Positions 10,277-18,530 of a stretch of 64,000 bases of DNA are shown here, piece by piece. The notes below the pieces were generated by a model. It was given only the letters and a program-made list of their open reading frames with translations. It had not been told where the DNA came from and made no database searches. The stretch is taken from the NCBI RefSeq assembly GCF_037811135.1, contig NZ_CP149130.1:1174501-1238500 (forward strand), written 5' to 3'. This stretch comes from Aeromonas rivipollensis (GTDB taxonomy: Bacteria; Pseudomonadota; Gammaproteobacteria; Enterobacterales; Aeromonadaceae). Position 1 is the stretch's first letter, and each line of letters starts with the position of its first letter. The position numbers were made by a program, and so were the translations under genes.

Positions 10277-10356
10277 ATTTGCGGCGCAGAGTGCTTAACA
10301 AAGCCGTGGCAGCGGCCTAACATGGCGGGATGTTTTTCTAGACAGGACAAAAGGAT

Positions 10357-11637
10357 ATGTCTGGGTTGAAAAAGGATCTCGGGCTCTGGCAGGGGATGGG
10401 GCTGCTCGCCACCTCATTGCTCGGCACCGGGATCTTCGTGGTGCCGGCGACAGCGGCCTCGCTGGCGGGAGGGGCGTCGCTGTGGGCCTGGGTGCTGCTC
10501 ATCGTACTGGTACTGCCCATCGCCTTCACCTTTGCCCGCCTCGGTCGCCGCTACCCCCATGCGGGCGGGGCGCCGCACCTCATCGGGCTCGCCTTTGGCA
10601 ACGGCGCCGAGCGCTTCTCCGCCTTCCTGTTTCTGGCGGTGCTGCCGGTGGGGTTGCCTGCCGCCCTCACCATCGCCGCCGGTTTCTGGCACGCCCTGTT
10701 CGACATGGGGGAGTGGACCCTGTGGGCCATCCAGCTGCTGACCTTGCTCGGGGTCTTCCTGCTCGGCTTGAGGGGGGCGCGCTCCTCCGGCAACCTGCAA
10801 CTGCTCATCGCCCTGGCCATATTGGGGCTGACCCTGCTCATCTGGTTCAAGGGGGATCTCGGCTGGCGTGATGGGGCCCAGCCGCTGCCGACGGCCGCCG
10901 AGTGGCCCGCCATGGGCACGGCGCTGGCGGTGATGTTCTGGTGCTTCGTCGGGCTGGAAGCCTTCGCCCACATGGGGGAGGAGTTCAAGCGACCGGAGCG
11001 GGACTATCCCCTGGCCCTGCTCGGCGGCGTCTTGCTGGCGGGGCTCATCTACTGGGTGCACTCCCTGGTGGTGCTGAAATACGGTCTCTATGGGGATGAG
11101 GCGACCAATGCCACCGCCATCCCGGCCCTGCTCTCCCTGCTGTTCGGCCCCACCGCCAAGTGGCTGGTGGCGGTGCTCGGCTACCTCTCCTGCTTTGCCA
11201 GCATCAACATCTATCTGCAAGGGTTTGCGCGCCTTATCTGGAGCATGGCGCGGGAGGGCAAGCTGCCCGCCTCCCTCTCCCGCCTCTCGGCCCGGGGTGC
11301 GCCCCTCAATGCCCTGTGCTGGGTGCTCGCCATCTGCCTGGTCTCCATCACCCTGATCCTCTGGCTCAAGCTGCCGCTCGATGAGCTCATCCGCTATGCC
11401 AACGGCAACTTCGTGCTGGTCTATCTGCTCTGTATGGCGGCGGGCTGGCGCCTGCTCGGCGGCATGGGCAAGGGGCTGGCGGGGGTGAGCGTCTTGCTCT
11501 GCGCGGCCGTGCTGGTGGCGCTCGCCTCCCAGGTGCTCTATGCGGTGGTGCTGAGCCTGGGGTATGGCTGCTTCTCCCTGTGGCGGCGCAGGCGCCGCCG
11601 CTCGGCATCAGACGAGCGAGTCTGCGCCATCAAGTAG
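10357..11637 (+). CDS. yjeH: YjeH-type amino acid exporter (APC family)
   Basis: A 426-residue APC superfamily membrane protein that matches the E. coli L-methionine/branched-chain exporter YjeH in length and in blocks: MSGLKKDLGLWQGMGLLATS, SLLGTGIFVVPA, LPVGLPAALTIAAGF, VMFWCFVGLEAFAHMGEEFK and CFASINIYLQGFARL. The role is export of excess methionine, leucine, isoleucine and valine across the inner membrane. It ends in an arginine-rich cytoplasmic tail. It lies alone between two terminators. Confidence 0.88.
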   Translation: MSGLKKDLGLWQGMGLLATSLLGTGIFVVPATAASLAGGASLWAWVLLIVLVLPIAFTFARLGRRYPHAGGAPHLIGLAFGNGAERFSAFLFLAVLPVGLPAALTIAAGFWHALFDMGEWTLWAIQLLTLLGVFLLGLRGARSSGNLQLLIALAILGLTLLIWFKGDLGWRDGAQPLPTAAEWPAMGTALAVMFWCFVGLEAFAHMGEEFKRPERDYPLALLGGVLLAGLIYWVHSLVVLKYGLYGDEATNATAIPALLSLLFGPTAKWLVAVLGYLSCFASINIYLQGFARLIWSMAREGKLPASLSRLSARGAPLNALCWVLAICLVSITLILWLKLPLDELIRYANGNFVLVYLLCMAAGWRLLGGMGKGLAGVSVLLCAAVLVALASQVLYAVVLSLGYGCFSLWRRRRRRSASDERVCAIK

Positions 11638-11643
11638 CCACCC

Positions 11644-11672
11644 AAAAAAAGCCCCGCAGTGCGGGGCTTTTT
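11644..11672. terminator. Bidirectional terminator between yjeH and the GNAT gene
   Basis: A GCCCCGC / GCGGGGC stem with a 3-base loop, flanked by seven A residues on the left and five T residues on the right. It can end yjeH on the forward strand and the acetyltransferase transcript on the reverse strand. Confidence 0.88.
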
Positions 11673-11696
11673 GCTGGCTATCAGATGTGGTGGTGC

Positions 11697-12233
11697 TTAA
11701 AGGTCTGGCAGGTCGCTGCGCAGCAGGGCGTAGTGGTGAAGGGAGATGAAGCCATCCCCTTTCCACTCGCACTCCCGCGCCGTGCCTTCGTAGCGAAAGC
11801 CGGCTCGCTCCAGCAGGCGGGTGGAGGGACGGTTTGGTTCCTCCACCACCGCCAGCAGCCGGTGCAGCGCTGTGGTGCGGTAAGTGAGCGGGAGCCACTG
11901 CCGCAGCGCCGCGCTCATTACCCCCTTGCCCCAGTGTTCGGGGTAGAGCCAGTAGCCGATCTCGGCCCCTTTGTGCTGCGGGTCGGCATCGTTGTAGCCG
12001 ATGGCTCCCAGCGGCTCTTTGGTGCGCGTATTGAGAATGAGGTGCCAGGCACCTCGGCCCGTGCGGGTCAGCTCGGCGTACCACTCCATCTGGGCCTGGC
12101 ACGCCGTCAGGCTGTCGTAGCTGGTGCCGTAGTAGGCGATGACTCGCGGATCCGACAGGCCACGATAGATGTGGGGCAGGTCGGCATAGGTGACGGGATC
12201 CAGCCTGATCTCCGGTGGTGAAGTTGACGTCAT
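11697..12233 (-). CDS. GNAT family N-acetyltransferase (RimJ/RimL-like)
   Basis: A 178-residue acetyl-CoA-dependent N-acetyltransferase of the Acetyltransf_3 type. Visible are IRLDPVTYADLPHIYRGLSD at the N-terminus, the beta-4 strand GAEIGYWLYPEHWGKGVMSA with the pyrophosphate-binding loop, and LERAGFRYEGTARECEW near the C-terminus. I chose the ATG at 12233 because AAGGAG lies 6 bases upstream. Another ATG at 12320 overlaps the ABC-F stop codon as ATGA and would give 207 residues by translational coupling. Either way the gene follows the ABC-F gene on one likely transcript and ends at a terminator. The acceptor could be a protein N-terminus or a small molecule, including a drug. Confidence 0.82.
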   Translation of the reverse strand: MTSTSPPEIRLDPVTYADLPHIYRGLSDPRVIAYYGTSYDSLTACQAQMEWYAELTRTGRGAWHLILNTRTKEPLGAIGYNDADPQHKGAEIGYWLYPEHWGKGVMSAALRQWLPLTYRTTALHRLLAVVEEPNRPSTRLLERAGFRYEGTARECEWKGDGFISLHHYALLRSDLPDL

Positions 12234-12316
12234 GGTGGCTCCTTGCGGCCAGCCGTGGCTGGCCGCTTGTGTTGAGTCAAACAGGGGGGGATGGCCAAGG
12301 CGGTTCATGGCTGTGC

Positions 12317-14050
12317 TCATGATTCGACAAGCCCGAGCAAGCCGGCAAGCCTTGCCAGCTCATGGCGCCACTCCTGCTGTAGCCGCGGGGTCTGATGCCT
12401 GGGCTTGCGGGCGAGATCGGCGCTCAGCAGGGCATCGAGCTCATACCAGCGGGCCAGCAGTGCCTCTTCGTCATCCTCAGTGCTGGCAGCGGCCTGGCGA
12501 GCGTCGTGCCCGGATGGTCCGCCAGCTACCGGCCTCTGCTGGTGGTCGATCAGCTCGGCATAGGCCCGCTCGGCACTGTGGGCCTCCTGGATGCGTCCAT
12601 CCCTGATCAGCCAGAAGCGGTTACAGCTGCGTTCGATCAGATCCCGATCGTGGGAGACCAGCAAGACGCCCCCGGGGAAGGCGTTCAAGGCCTCGGCCAG
12701 CTCCTCCTTGCCCGCCAGATCCAGGTGGTTGGTGGGTTCATCGAGCCAGAGCAGATGGTGGCTCGCCAGGGAGAGGGCGAGAAACAGCAGCCTGGCCCGC
12801 TCTCCCCCGCTCAAGGCGTGCACCCGCTGGCCATGACGGGAGTAGGGGAAGCCAGCGCGGATCAGGGCCTGGCGCAGTGTCACCTCCGGCAAGGGCGCCA
12901 GGGGATAGAGGGCGTCGCTCAGGGTGGCGTCCCCGTCCAGCTGCTGCAGGGACTGATCGTAGTAGGCGATGCTGGCGCCGGGGTGGCGATACCAGCCCTC
13001 ACCCGGCCCTTGATCGCAGACCTCGCGCCAGCACTGGCGCAGCAGGGAGGACTTGCCGGTGCCGTTGGCGCCGAGCAGGGCGACCCTGTCGCCGGCCCGC
13101 AACCAGAGATCCTCGGCCCGCAGCAGGGGTGGCAAGCCGGGGGCGGGGCGCACCTCCAGGGCTTCCAGTCGCAGCAGGGCATCGGCGGGCAGCGCCTGCC
13201 CGTGCAGCTCGAGGCGCCAGGGGGCGGGTGCTGCGACCTGGCTCTGCTCCTCCTGCAGGCGGGTGATGCGTTTTTCCATGGACTTGGCCTGGCGCACCAG
13301 CTTCTCGTTGTCATGCTCCCGCCCCCAGATGGCGAGGCGCTTGCTGCTGGCACTCAGGCGATCTATCTCCTTCTGCTCGTCGGCCCGGCGCAGGCGTGCC
13401 TGCTCGTCCTCCTCCGCCAGCGCCACCCTGGCCTGACTGCAGGGCAGGGCGAAGCGATGGAGTCGTCCATCCCGCAGGATCAGGGTCTCGCTGGTCACCC
13501 GATCGAGCAGGCGGGCATCGTGGGAGACCAGCACCAGGGCGCCCCGCCAGCCCAGGAGGAACTGCTCCAGCCAGAGCAGGGCGGGCAGGTCCAGGTGGTT
13601 GCTGGGTTCATCGAGCAGCAGCAGGTTGGGCTGGCGCAGCAGGGCGCGGCCTATCTGCAACCGGCTGTGCTGGCCGCCGCTCAGGGCGCTGACGGGGAGC
13701 TCGGCCTGCTCTTCGAGCTGCAGCTCGGCCAGCATCTTGTCCACCTGCCAGTCGGCGGCGGGGTCACCCCCCAGGGCATCCTGCAGCACGGCGCGGGTGT
13801 TGAGCCCTTGCAGCCTTGGGGGCAGGTGCTGGGCCACGAACTCGCAGCGGCAGGGGGCAGCCTGCTCCACCCGTCCGTCATGGGGTTGCAGCTCACCGGC
13901 CAGCAGGGCGAGCAGTGTGCTCTTGCCGCAGCCATTGGCGCCAATCAGGCCCAGGCGATCGCCGCTCTGGATACCGAGATTGATGTGGTCAAACAAGGGG
14001 AGGTGTCCCGCAGTCATCTGCAGGGAGTGGGTACTCATCAGTGTCGTCAT
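12317..14050 (-). CDS. ABC-F family ATPase (ribosome-associated, possible resistance factor)
   Basis: A 577-residue protein with two ABC ATPase domains and no membrane segment, the ABC-F layout. Domain 1 has GANGCGKST (37-45), LSGGQ and LLLLDEPSNHLDL. A charged interdomain linker around 205-285 contains EIDRLSASSKRLAIWGREHD. Domain 2 has GANGTGKSS, LSGGE and LLWLDEPTNHLDL. A charged C-terminal extension of about 80 residues follows. ABC-F proteins act on the ribosomal E site, as translation factors or by displacing antibiotics. Upstream is a leader ORF, as in several resistance ABC-F genes; downstream is an acetyltransferase. I cannot assign it to a named subfamily. Confidence 0.87.
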   Translation of the reverse strand: MTTLMSTHSLQMTAGHLPLFDHINLGIQSGDRLGLIGANGCGKSTLLALLAGELQPHDGRVEQAAPCRCEFVAQHLPPRLQGLNTRAVLQDALGGDPAADWQVDKMLAELQLEEQAELPVSALSGGQHSRLQIGRALLRQPNLLLLDEPSNHLDLPALLWLEQFLLGWRGALVLVSHDARLLDRVTSETLILRDGRLHRFALPCSQARVALAEEDEQARLRRADEQKEIDRLSASSKRLAIWGREHDNEKLVRQAKSMEKRITRLQEEQSQVAAPAPWRLELHGQALPADALLRLEALEVRPAPGLPPLLRAEDLWLRAGDRVALLGANGTGKSSLLRQCWREVCDQGPGEGWYRHPGASIAYYDQSLQQLDGDATLSDALYPLAPLPEVTLRQALIRAGFPYSRHGQRVHALSGGERARLLFLALSLASHHLLWLDEPTNHLDLAGKEELAEALNAFPGGVLLVSHDRDLIERSCNRFWLIRDGRIQEAHSAERAYAELIDHQQRPVAGGPSGHDARQAAASTEDDEEALLARWYELDALLSADLARKPRHQTPRLQQEWRHELARLAGLLGLVES

Positions 14051-14159
14051 GCTCTTGCTCTCTTAAATGGCGGGATCGGAAATCCCTGTCATCAGGAGCG
14101 CTGGCGACAACGGTCGAGAAAGGTCTCGGTGTGGAAGGAGTCGGCTTTGCTCGAACCCG

Positions 14160-14246
14160 CTATCGCAGCGCGATGGTATGCAGGCAAGAGCATTCGAATG
14201 TGCCGAACAGGCGGGCCGAGAACATCGGACACGCTTGGATAACCAT
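14160..14246 (-). CDS. 28-residue leader peptide upstream of the ABC-F gene
   Basis: An ATG at 14246 follows AAGGAGGT, the best ribosome binding site in this region, with 6 bases between. The frame runs 28 codons to TAG at 14160-14162. The peptide starts MVIQACPMF and ends CLHTIALR. Its last codons form a small hairpin (ATCGC, GCT, GCGAT). Between its stop and the ABC-F start (109 bp) lie two more hairpins: CGAGA/TCTCG at 14113-14126 and GGGAT/ATCCC at 14073-14087. The layout is that of a ribosome-stalling leader controlling a resistance gene. That mechanism is inferred. Confidence 0.72.
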   Translation of the reverse strand: MVIQACPMFSARLFGTFECSCLHTIALR

Positions 14247-14285
14247 TTTTTACCTCCTTGTGTTTCGTTATGGTCAGGTGCGGCG

Positions 14286-14314
14286 ATTATAGGCGTAGAA
14301 AAAATAGCCGTCTA
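14286..14314 (-). promoter_or_regulatory. Sigma-70 promoter of the leader/ABC-F operon
   Basis: On the reverse strand TAGACG (14314-14309), a 17-base spacer and a perfect TATAAT (14291-14286) lie 40 bases upstream of the leader ATG. The -35 element matches consensus at four of six bases. Confidence 0.75.
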
Positions 14315-14394
14315 TCGGGGAATAGGGGGGATATCGGGCTGTTATGGGGGCATCTGGCAGTGAAAAGGGACCTTCATCGCAGCCTCCGGCAAAA

Positions 14395-14421
14395 CAAGAG
14401 CCCCGCAGGGCGGGGCTCTTG
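14395..14421 (-). terminator. Terminator of pliI
   Basis: A perfect 12-bp stem (CAAGAGCCCCGC with its complement) and a 3-base loop, followed on the reverse strand by TTTTG. It lies 34 bp after the pliI stop. Confidence 0.88.
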
Positions 14422-14454
14422 AATCAGGTATGCGGGTGCATCAGATGAGAGGGA

Positions 14455-14892
14455 TCAGTCGCGCGGTGTCTTGAGCGCCTGGATCACATCGTCATTGGGG
14501 GTCAGCCCCTCCACGTGATTGAAGCTCTCCAGCCCCTCCTGCGCATTGATGGTGAAGGCGTCGGCGCTCTGGTAGCTGCCGCTGCCGGCGCTCTCGACCA
14601 GGACGATGAGCTCGGGCTGCTTGTCACCGTTGAGATCCAGCAGCTTGAGCGCCTTGATGCTGCCATCGCGGGGCATCACCTTGCCGTCGATGAACTGATC
14701 CAGGGGAAACTCGGGGTTGGCGCCTGAGTAGAGGCGGACGTCGTAGCTGCCGGTGGAGGCGGGCTCACCGCGCCCCTCGCCGACGGTGAGCACCTGGCCC
14801 GTGGGCAGCGTCAGCTGCTGGAAGAATCCCTCCGCCGCCTGGGTGGTCAGGGGCAGGCTGAGCAGGCCGAGAGTAATGAGTAAGGCTTTCAT
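14455..14892 (-). CDS. pliI: PliI, periplasmic inhibitor of i-type lysozyme
   Basis: A 145-residue secreted protein with an N-terminal signal peptide (MKALLITLGLLSLPLTTQAA) cleaved near residue 20. PliI proteins inhibit invertebrate-type lysozymes by inserting a loop into the enzyme active site. From the chosen ATG at 14892, the SGSY loop places serine at 104 and tyrosine at 107, the positions I recall as inhibitory residues in the A. hydrophila protein. The frame is open 54 codons further upstream, but only this start gives a signal peptide. An M13 peptidase gene lies 115 bp upstream on the same strand, and a terminator follows. A second lysozyme inhibitor, MliC, lies near 49 kb. Confidence 0.87.
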   Translation of the reverse strand: MKALLITLGLLSLPLTTQAAEGFFQQLTLPTGQVLTVGEGRGEPASTGSYDVRLYSGANPEFPLDQFIDGKVMPRDGSIKALKLLDLNGDKQPELIVLVESAGSGSYQSADAFTINAQEGLESFNHVEGLTPNDDVIQALKTPRD

Positions 14893-15007
14893 GGATGTGA
14901 CCCTTGTTGCTGCTTGTGTTGCGGTGTCAGTGGGCAGGGGCCTGGCCCCCGCCTTGTCTGTGGCCGACCCGGGGCTGGCGCTTGACCAGCCCCTGTCGAC
15001 CCCCTGT

Positions 15008-17038
15008 TTACCATATCTTGACCCGTTTGGCCGGGTCCAGATAGAGCTTGTCACCCGGCTGTATGTTGAACGCCTCGTAGAAGGCGGGGATGTTCGGCAC
15101 CACGCCGTTGACTCTGTACTCGGGTGGAGAGTGGGGATCCGAGGCGAGCAGCATCTGCATCAGCTCGGGACGATACATGCCCTTCCATACCTGGGCCCAG
15201 CCGAGGAAGAAGCGCTGCTCGCCGGTGAAGCCGTCCAGCACTGGGGCTTCCTTGCCATCCAGCGACAGCAGGTAGGCCTTGTGGGCTATGGTGAGGCCGC
15301 CGAGATCGCCTATGTTCTCCCCCAGGGTGAACTGGCCGTTGACGTACTGCCCCTTGATGGGCTCGAAGCGGTTGTACTGGGCCACCAGCCGGCTGGTACG
15401 GAAGCGGAACTCCTTGAGATCCTGGGGCGTCCACCAGTCGCGCATCACGCCATCACCGTCGGATCTGGCCCCCTGATCGTCGAAACCATGGCCCATCTCG
15501 TGGCCTATCACCCCGCCGATGGCGCCGTAGTTCACAGCGTCGTCCGCGCTCATGTCGAAGAAGGGGGGTTGCAGTATGGCGGCCGGGAAGACGATCTCGT
15601 TGTTGCTCGCGTTGTAGTAGGCGTTTACCGTCTGGGGCGACATGTGCCACTCGTCCCTGTCCACCGGCTTGCCGAGGCGGGCCAGGCTGTCGGCATATTC
15701 GAAGGCGCGGGCGCGCTGCAGGTTGCCCACCAGGTCATCGGCGCGGATCTCGATGGCGCTGTAGTCCTTCCACTTGTCCGGATAGCCTATCTTGGGCCTG
15801 AACTTGGCGAGCTTGGCCAGGGCCTGGGTCTTGGTGGCCGGCGACATCCAGTCCAGCTCCTGGATGCTCTGGCCGTAGGCGGTGCGCAGGTTCTCCACCA
15901 GCTGCTCCATGCGGGCCTTGGCCTCTGGCGGGAAGTAGCGCTCCACATAGAGCTTGCCCACCGCTTCCCCCAGGTTGTTGTCAAGTACGCCGAGGGCTCG
16001 CTCCCAGGGGGCGCGCTGCTTGGGCGTACCGCTCAGGGTGGTGCCGAAGAAGGCGAAGTTCTGGGCATCGGTCTGGCTGTCGAGGTAGGGGGCGAAATCG
16101 GTGATGAGCTGCCACTTGAGGTAGGCCTGCCAGTCGCCCATGGGGGTCTGCTTCATCACCTCGTCCAGGGCCGTCAGGTAGCTCGGCTGGCCTATGATGA
16201 GGCTCTGCTGGCCGCTCAGGCCGGCCTGATCCAGGTAGCTGTTCCAGTCGATGCTGGGGGCGAGGCGCTTGAGCTCGCCGATGGGGGCCTTGTTGTAGTT
16301 CTTCTGCCGATCCCGCAGGGCGACGTTGTCCCACTGGATCTGGGCGAGCCGGGTCTCGAGGGCCAGGATGCGCTTGGCCTTGGCCCCCGCATCCGCCTCG
16401 CCGAAGCGGCTCAGCATGCCGGCGATGTGTTGCTCGTATTTCTGCTGCAGCGCCTGGCTGGCGGCATCCTGCTTGAGGTAGTAGTCCCTGTCCGGCAGGC
16501 CGAGCCCGGATTGATAGAGGTAGACCGCATAGCTGTCCGGCGCCTTGGCATCGGCATCTATCCAGAAGCCGAAGGGGGCGCTGCCCCCCAGCTTGCCGGC
16601 GCGGGCGAAGGCCTGGGCCAGACCCTGCTGATCATGGATCTGATCGATGTCGCCGAGCAGGGGCAGCAGGGGCGTGGTGCCCCTGGCGTTGCGGGTCTGC
16701 TGATCCAGATAGCTTCGGTAGAGGTCGTGGATCTGCTGGGCCGGGGTACCGGTGGCGGCCTTGCCGTCCAGCCCCTCCACCAGCACCCGCACGTCCGCCA
16801 GGGACTTGTCCCGCAGCAGGTAGAAGGCGCCATCGGCGGGCCTGTCATCCGGGATCTTGGCGGTGGCCAGCCAGTGGCCGTTCACGTAGCGGAAGAAGTC
16901 GTCACCGGGTTTGACCCTGGTGTCCATGTTGGCCAGCGCGAGGCCGGAGTGCTTGTCTGCCTGGTCCGGTCCCTGACTGCAACCGGCCAGCAAGGCCAGC
17001 CCGATGAGGGCGGCCAGTATGCTTTTCTTATTGTTCAT
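15008..17038 (-). CDS. M13 family zinc metallopeptidase, lipoprotein (PepO-like)
   Basis: A 676-residue neprilysin-like endopeptidase. The N-terminus is a lipoprotein signal ending LALLAGC, so the enzyme should be anchored in the envelope and face the periplasm. The zinc site is HEMGHGFDDQGA at about 513-523, with the third ligand in ENIGDLGGL at about 574. The long N-terminal region contains the M13_N fold (DFFRYVNGHWLATAKIPDDR near 40). The usual C-terminal CxxW is replaced by VKIW at the very end. I start at the ATG at 17038, before NNKKSILAAL; the upstream extension lacks signal character. Substrates are short peptides. It is divergent from tilS. Confidence 0.9.
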   Translation of the reverse strand: MNNKKSILAALIGLALLAGCSQGPDQADKHSGLALANMDTRVKPGDDFFRYVNGHWLATAKIPDDRPADGAFYLLRDKSLADVRVLVEGLDGKAATGTPAQQIHDLYRSYLDQQTRNARGTTPLLPLLGDIDQIHDQQGLAQAFARAGKLGGSAPFGFWIDADAKAPDSYAVYLYQSGLGLPDRDYYLKQDAASQALQQKYEQHIAGMLSRFGEADAGAKAKRILALETRLAQIQWDNVALRDRQKNYNKAPIGELKRLAPSIDWNSYLDQAGLSGQQSLIIGQPSYLTALDEVMKQTPMGDWQAYLKWQLITDFAPYLDSQTDAQNFAFFGTTLSGTPKQRAPWERALGVLDNNLGEAVGKLYVERYFPPEAKARMEQLVENLRTAYGQSIQELDWMSPATKTQALAKLAKFRPKIGYPDKWKDYSAIEIRADDLVGNLQRARAFEYADSLARLGKPVDRDEWHMSPQTVNAYYNASNNEIVFPAAILQPPFFDMSADDAVNYGAIGGVIGHEMGHGFDDQGARSDGDGVMRDWWTPQDLKEFRFRTSRLVAQYNRFEPIKGQYVNGQFTLGENIGDLGGLTIAHKAYLLSLDGKEAPVLDGFTGEQRFFLGWAQVWKGMYRPELMQMLLASDPHSPPEYRVNGVVPNIPAFYEAFNIQPGDKLYLDPAKRVKIW

Positions 17039-17165
17039 TGTCTGATTCCAATTCGGGTTACTCAGCGTCCCGGCCCAGGTCGGGAGGAGACTCACTCTAG
17101 CAGTCGGGTTAGCGCTTGATAAGCCCGACTCTGCTAAGATCGGCCTGGTCGTATTGGGGAAGCCT

Positions 17166-18503
17166 ATGATTTCTCGTGTTTATTCTCGTTTTTGTCAGAC
17201 TCTGCCCGCGCCGGAAGGTTCCCGGGGCCTGCTGGTGGCCTTCAGTGGCGGGCTCGACTCCACTGTGCTGCTGGTGCTGGCGGCGCGTTTTGCCCGGGAG
17301 CAGGGCCTTGCCCTGCGTGCCCTGCATGTCCATCACGGCCTGAGCCCTCATGCCGACGACTGGGTGGCCCATTGTGAAGGGGTGTGCCAGCAACTGGCGG
17401 TGCCGCTCATGGTCGAGCGGGTGCAACTGCAACGGGGCAACGGCGACAGCCTGGAGGCCCAGGCGCGGGAGGCCCGCTACCAGCGCCTCGCCGCCAGCCT
17501 GGGGGAGGGGGAGTGGCTGCTCACCGCCCATCATCAGGACGATCAGCTGGAGACCCTGCTGCTGGCGCTCAAGCGGGGCGCCGGATTGCGGGGGCTGGCG
17601 GGCATGGTGCCGAACCAGCCCTTTGCCGGCGGCCGCTTGCTGCGCCCGCTGCTCGAGGTCAGCCGGGCCGAGCTGGCGGAACTGGCCGAGACCCTGCCCT
17701 ATGGCTGGGTGGAGGATGAGAGCAATCAGGATGTGAGCTACGATCGCAACTTCCTGCGCCAGCAGCTCATTCCCCAGCTCAAGGCGCGCTGGCCCGCCAT
17801 GGCCCAGACGGCGGCGCGCAGCATGGCCCTGTGCGCCGAGCAGGAGGCGCTGATCAGCGAGCTGGCGGAGGCGGACTGGCAACGGGCAGGGGAGGGGGAG
17901 GCGCTGCGCATCGAGGCGCTGCTGCCGCTCTCCCCGGTGCGGCGCAACAACCTGCTGCGCCACTGGATCCGTCGTCAGGGGGGGGAGATGCCGTCCCGGG
18001 AGCTGCTGGGGCTGCTGTGGCAGGAGGTGGCGCTGGCGCGCGAAGACGCCAACCCCAGGCTGAGCCTGCAGGGGCTGGAGTGTCGCCGCTTTCAGGGACG
18101 ACTCCACCTGGTGCCGCCCGGCCTTGCCCCTCGTGAGGAGGTGTTGCCCATCCGGGTGGGGGAGACGCTCTGCCTGCCGGACGGACTGGGGGCCTTCAGG
18201 CTGCTGTCATCGGATGGGGGGGAAGGGCTGCGCCCGCCACGGGAGGACGAGCCCCTGTCGGTGCGTTTTCAGGTGGCGTCCGGCGTCATGCTCAAGCCGG
18301 TGGGGCGGGTTGGCAGCCGGCGCCTGAAGAAGTTGCTGCAAGAGCACGGGGTGCCCTCCTGGCAACGGGGGCGTATTCCCATCCTCTATTACGGGGAGCA
18401 GGTGGCGCTGGTGGCCGGACTCTTCGTCTGCGACGGATTTCTGGCGCCCGAGGGGGGCATCAAGGGAGACTGGCTACGAGCCGTCACCCCGGAACTTGAC
18501 TGA
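17166..18503 (+). CDS. tilS: tRNA(Ile)-lysidine synthetase TilS
   Basis: A 445-residue cytoplasmic enzyme that attaches lysine to C34 of the CAU-anticodon tRNA-Ile, changing its decoding to AUA. The PP-loop SGGLDS is at 27-32; HVHHGLSPHADDW, LLTAHHQDDQLETLL and LRPLLEVSRAEL complete the N-terminal ATPase. The substrate-binding domain lies in the middle, and a TilS_C domain ends near RIPILYYGEQVALVAGLFVCDGFL. ATG 17166 is preceded by GGGGA at 8 bases; a TTG at 17154 is also in frame but less likely. Confidence 0.95.
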   Translation: MISRVYSRFCQTLPAPEGSRGLLVAFSGGLDSTVLLVLAARFAREQGLALRALHVHHGLSPHADDWVAHCEGVCQQLAVPLMVERVQLQRGNGDSLEAQAREARYQRLAASLGEGEWLLTAHHQDDQLETLLLALKRGAGLRGLAGMVPNQPFAGGRLLRPLLEVSRAELAELAETLPYGWVEDESNQDVSYDRNFLRQQLIPQLKARWPAMAQTAARSMALCAEQEALISELAEADWQRAGEGEALRIEALLPLSPVRRNNLLRHWIRRQGGEMPSRELLGLLWQEVALAREDANPRLSLQGLECRRFQGRLHLVPPGLAPREEVLPIRVGETLCLPDGLGAFRLLSSDGGEGLRPPREDEPLSVRFQVASGVMLKPVGRVGSRRLKKLLQEHGVPSWQRGRIPILYYGEQVALVAGLFVCDGFLAPEGGIKGDWLRAVTPELD

Positions 18504-18530
18504 AGGCCGCCGAGGGAGTGCCAGGCCGCC

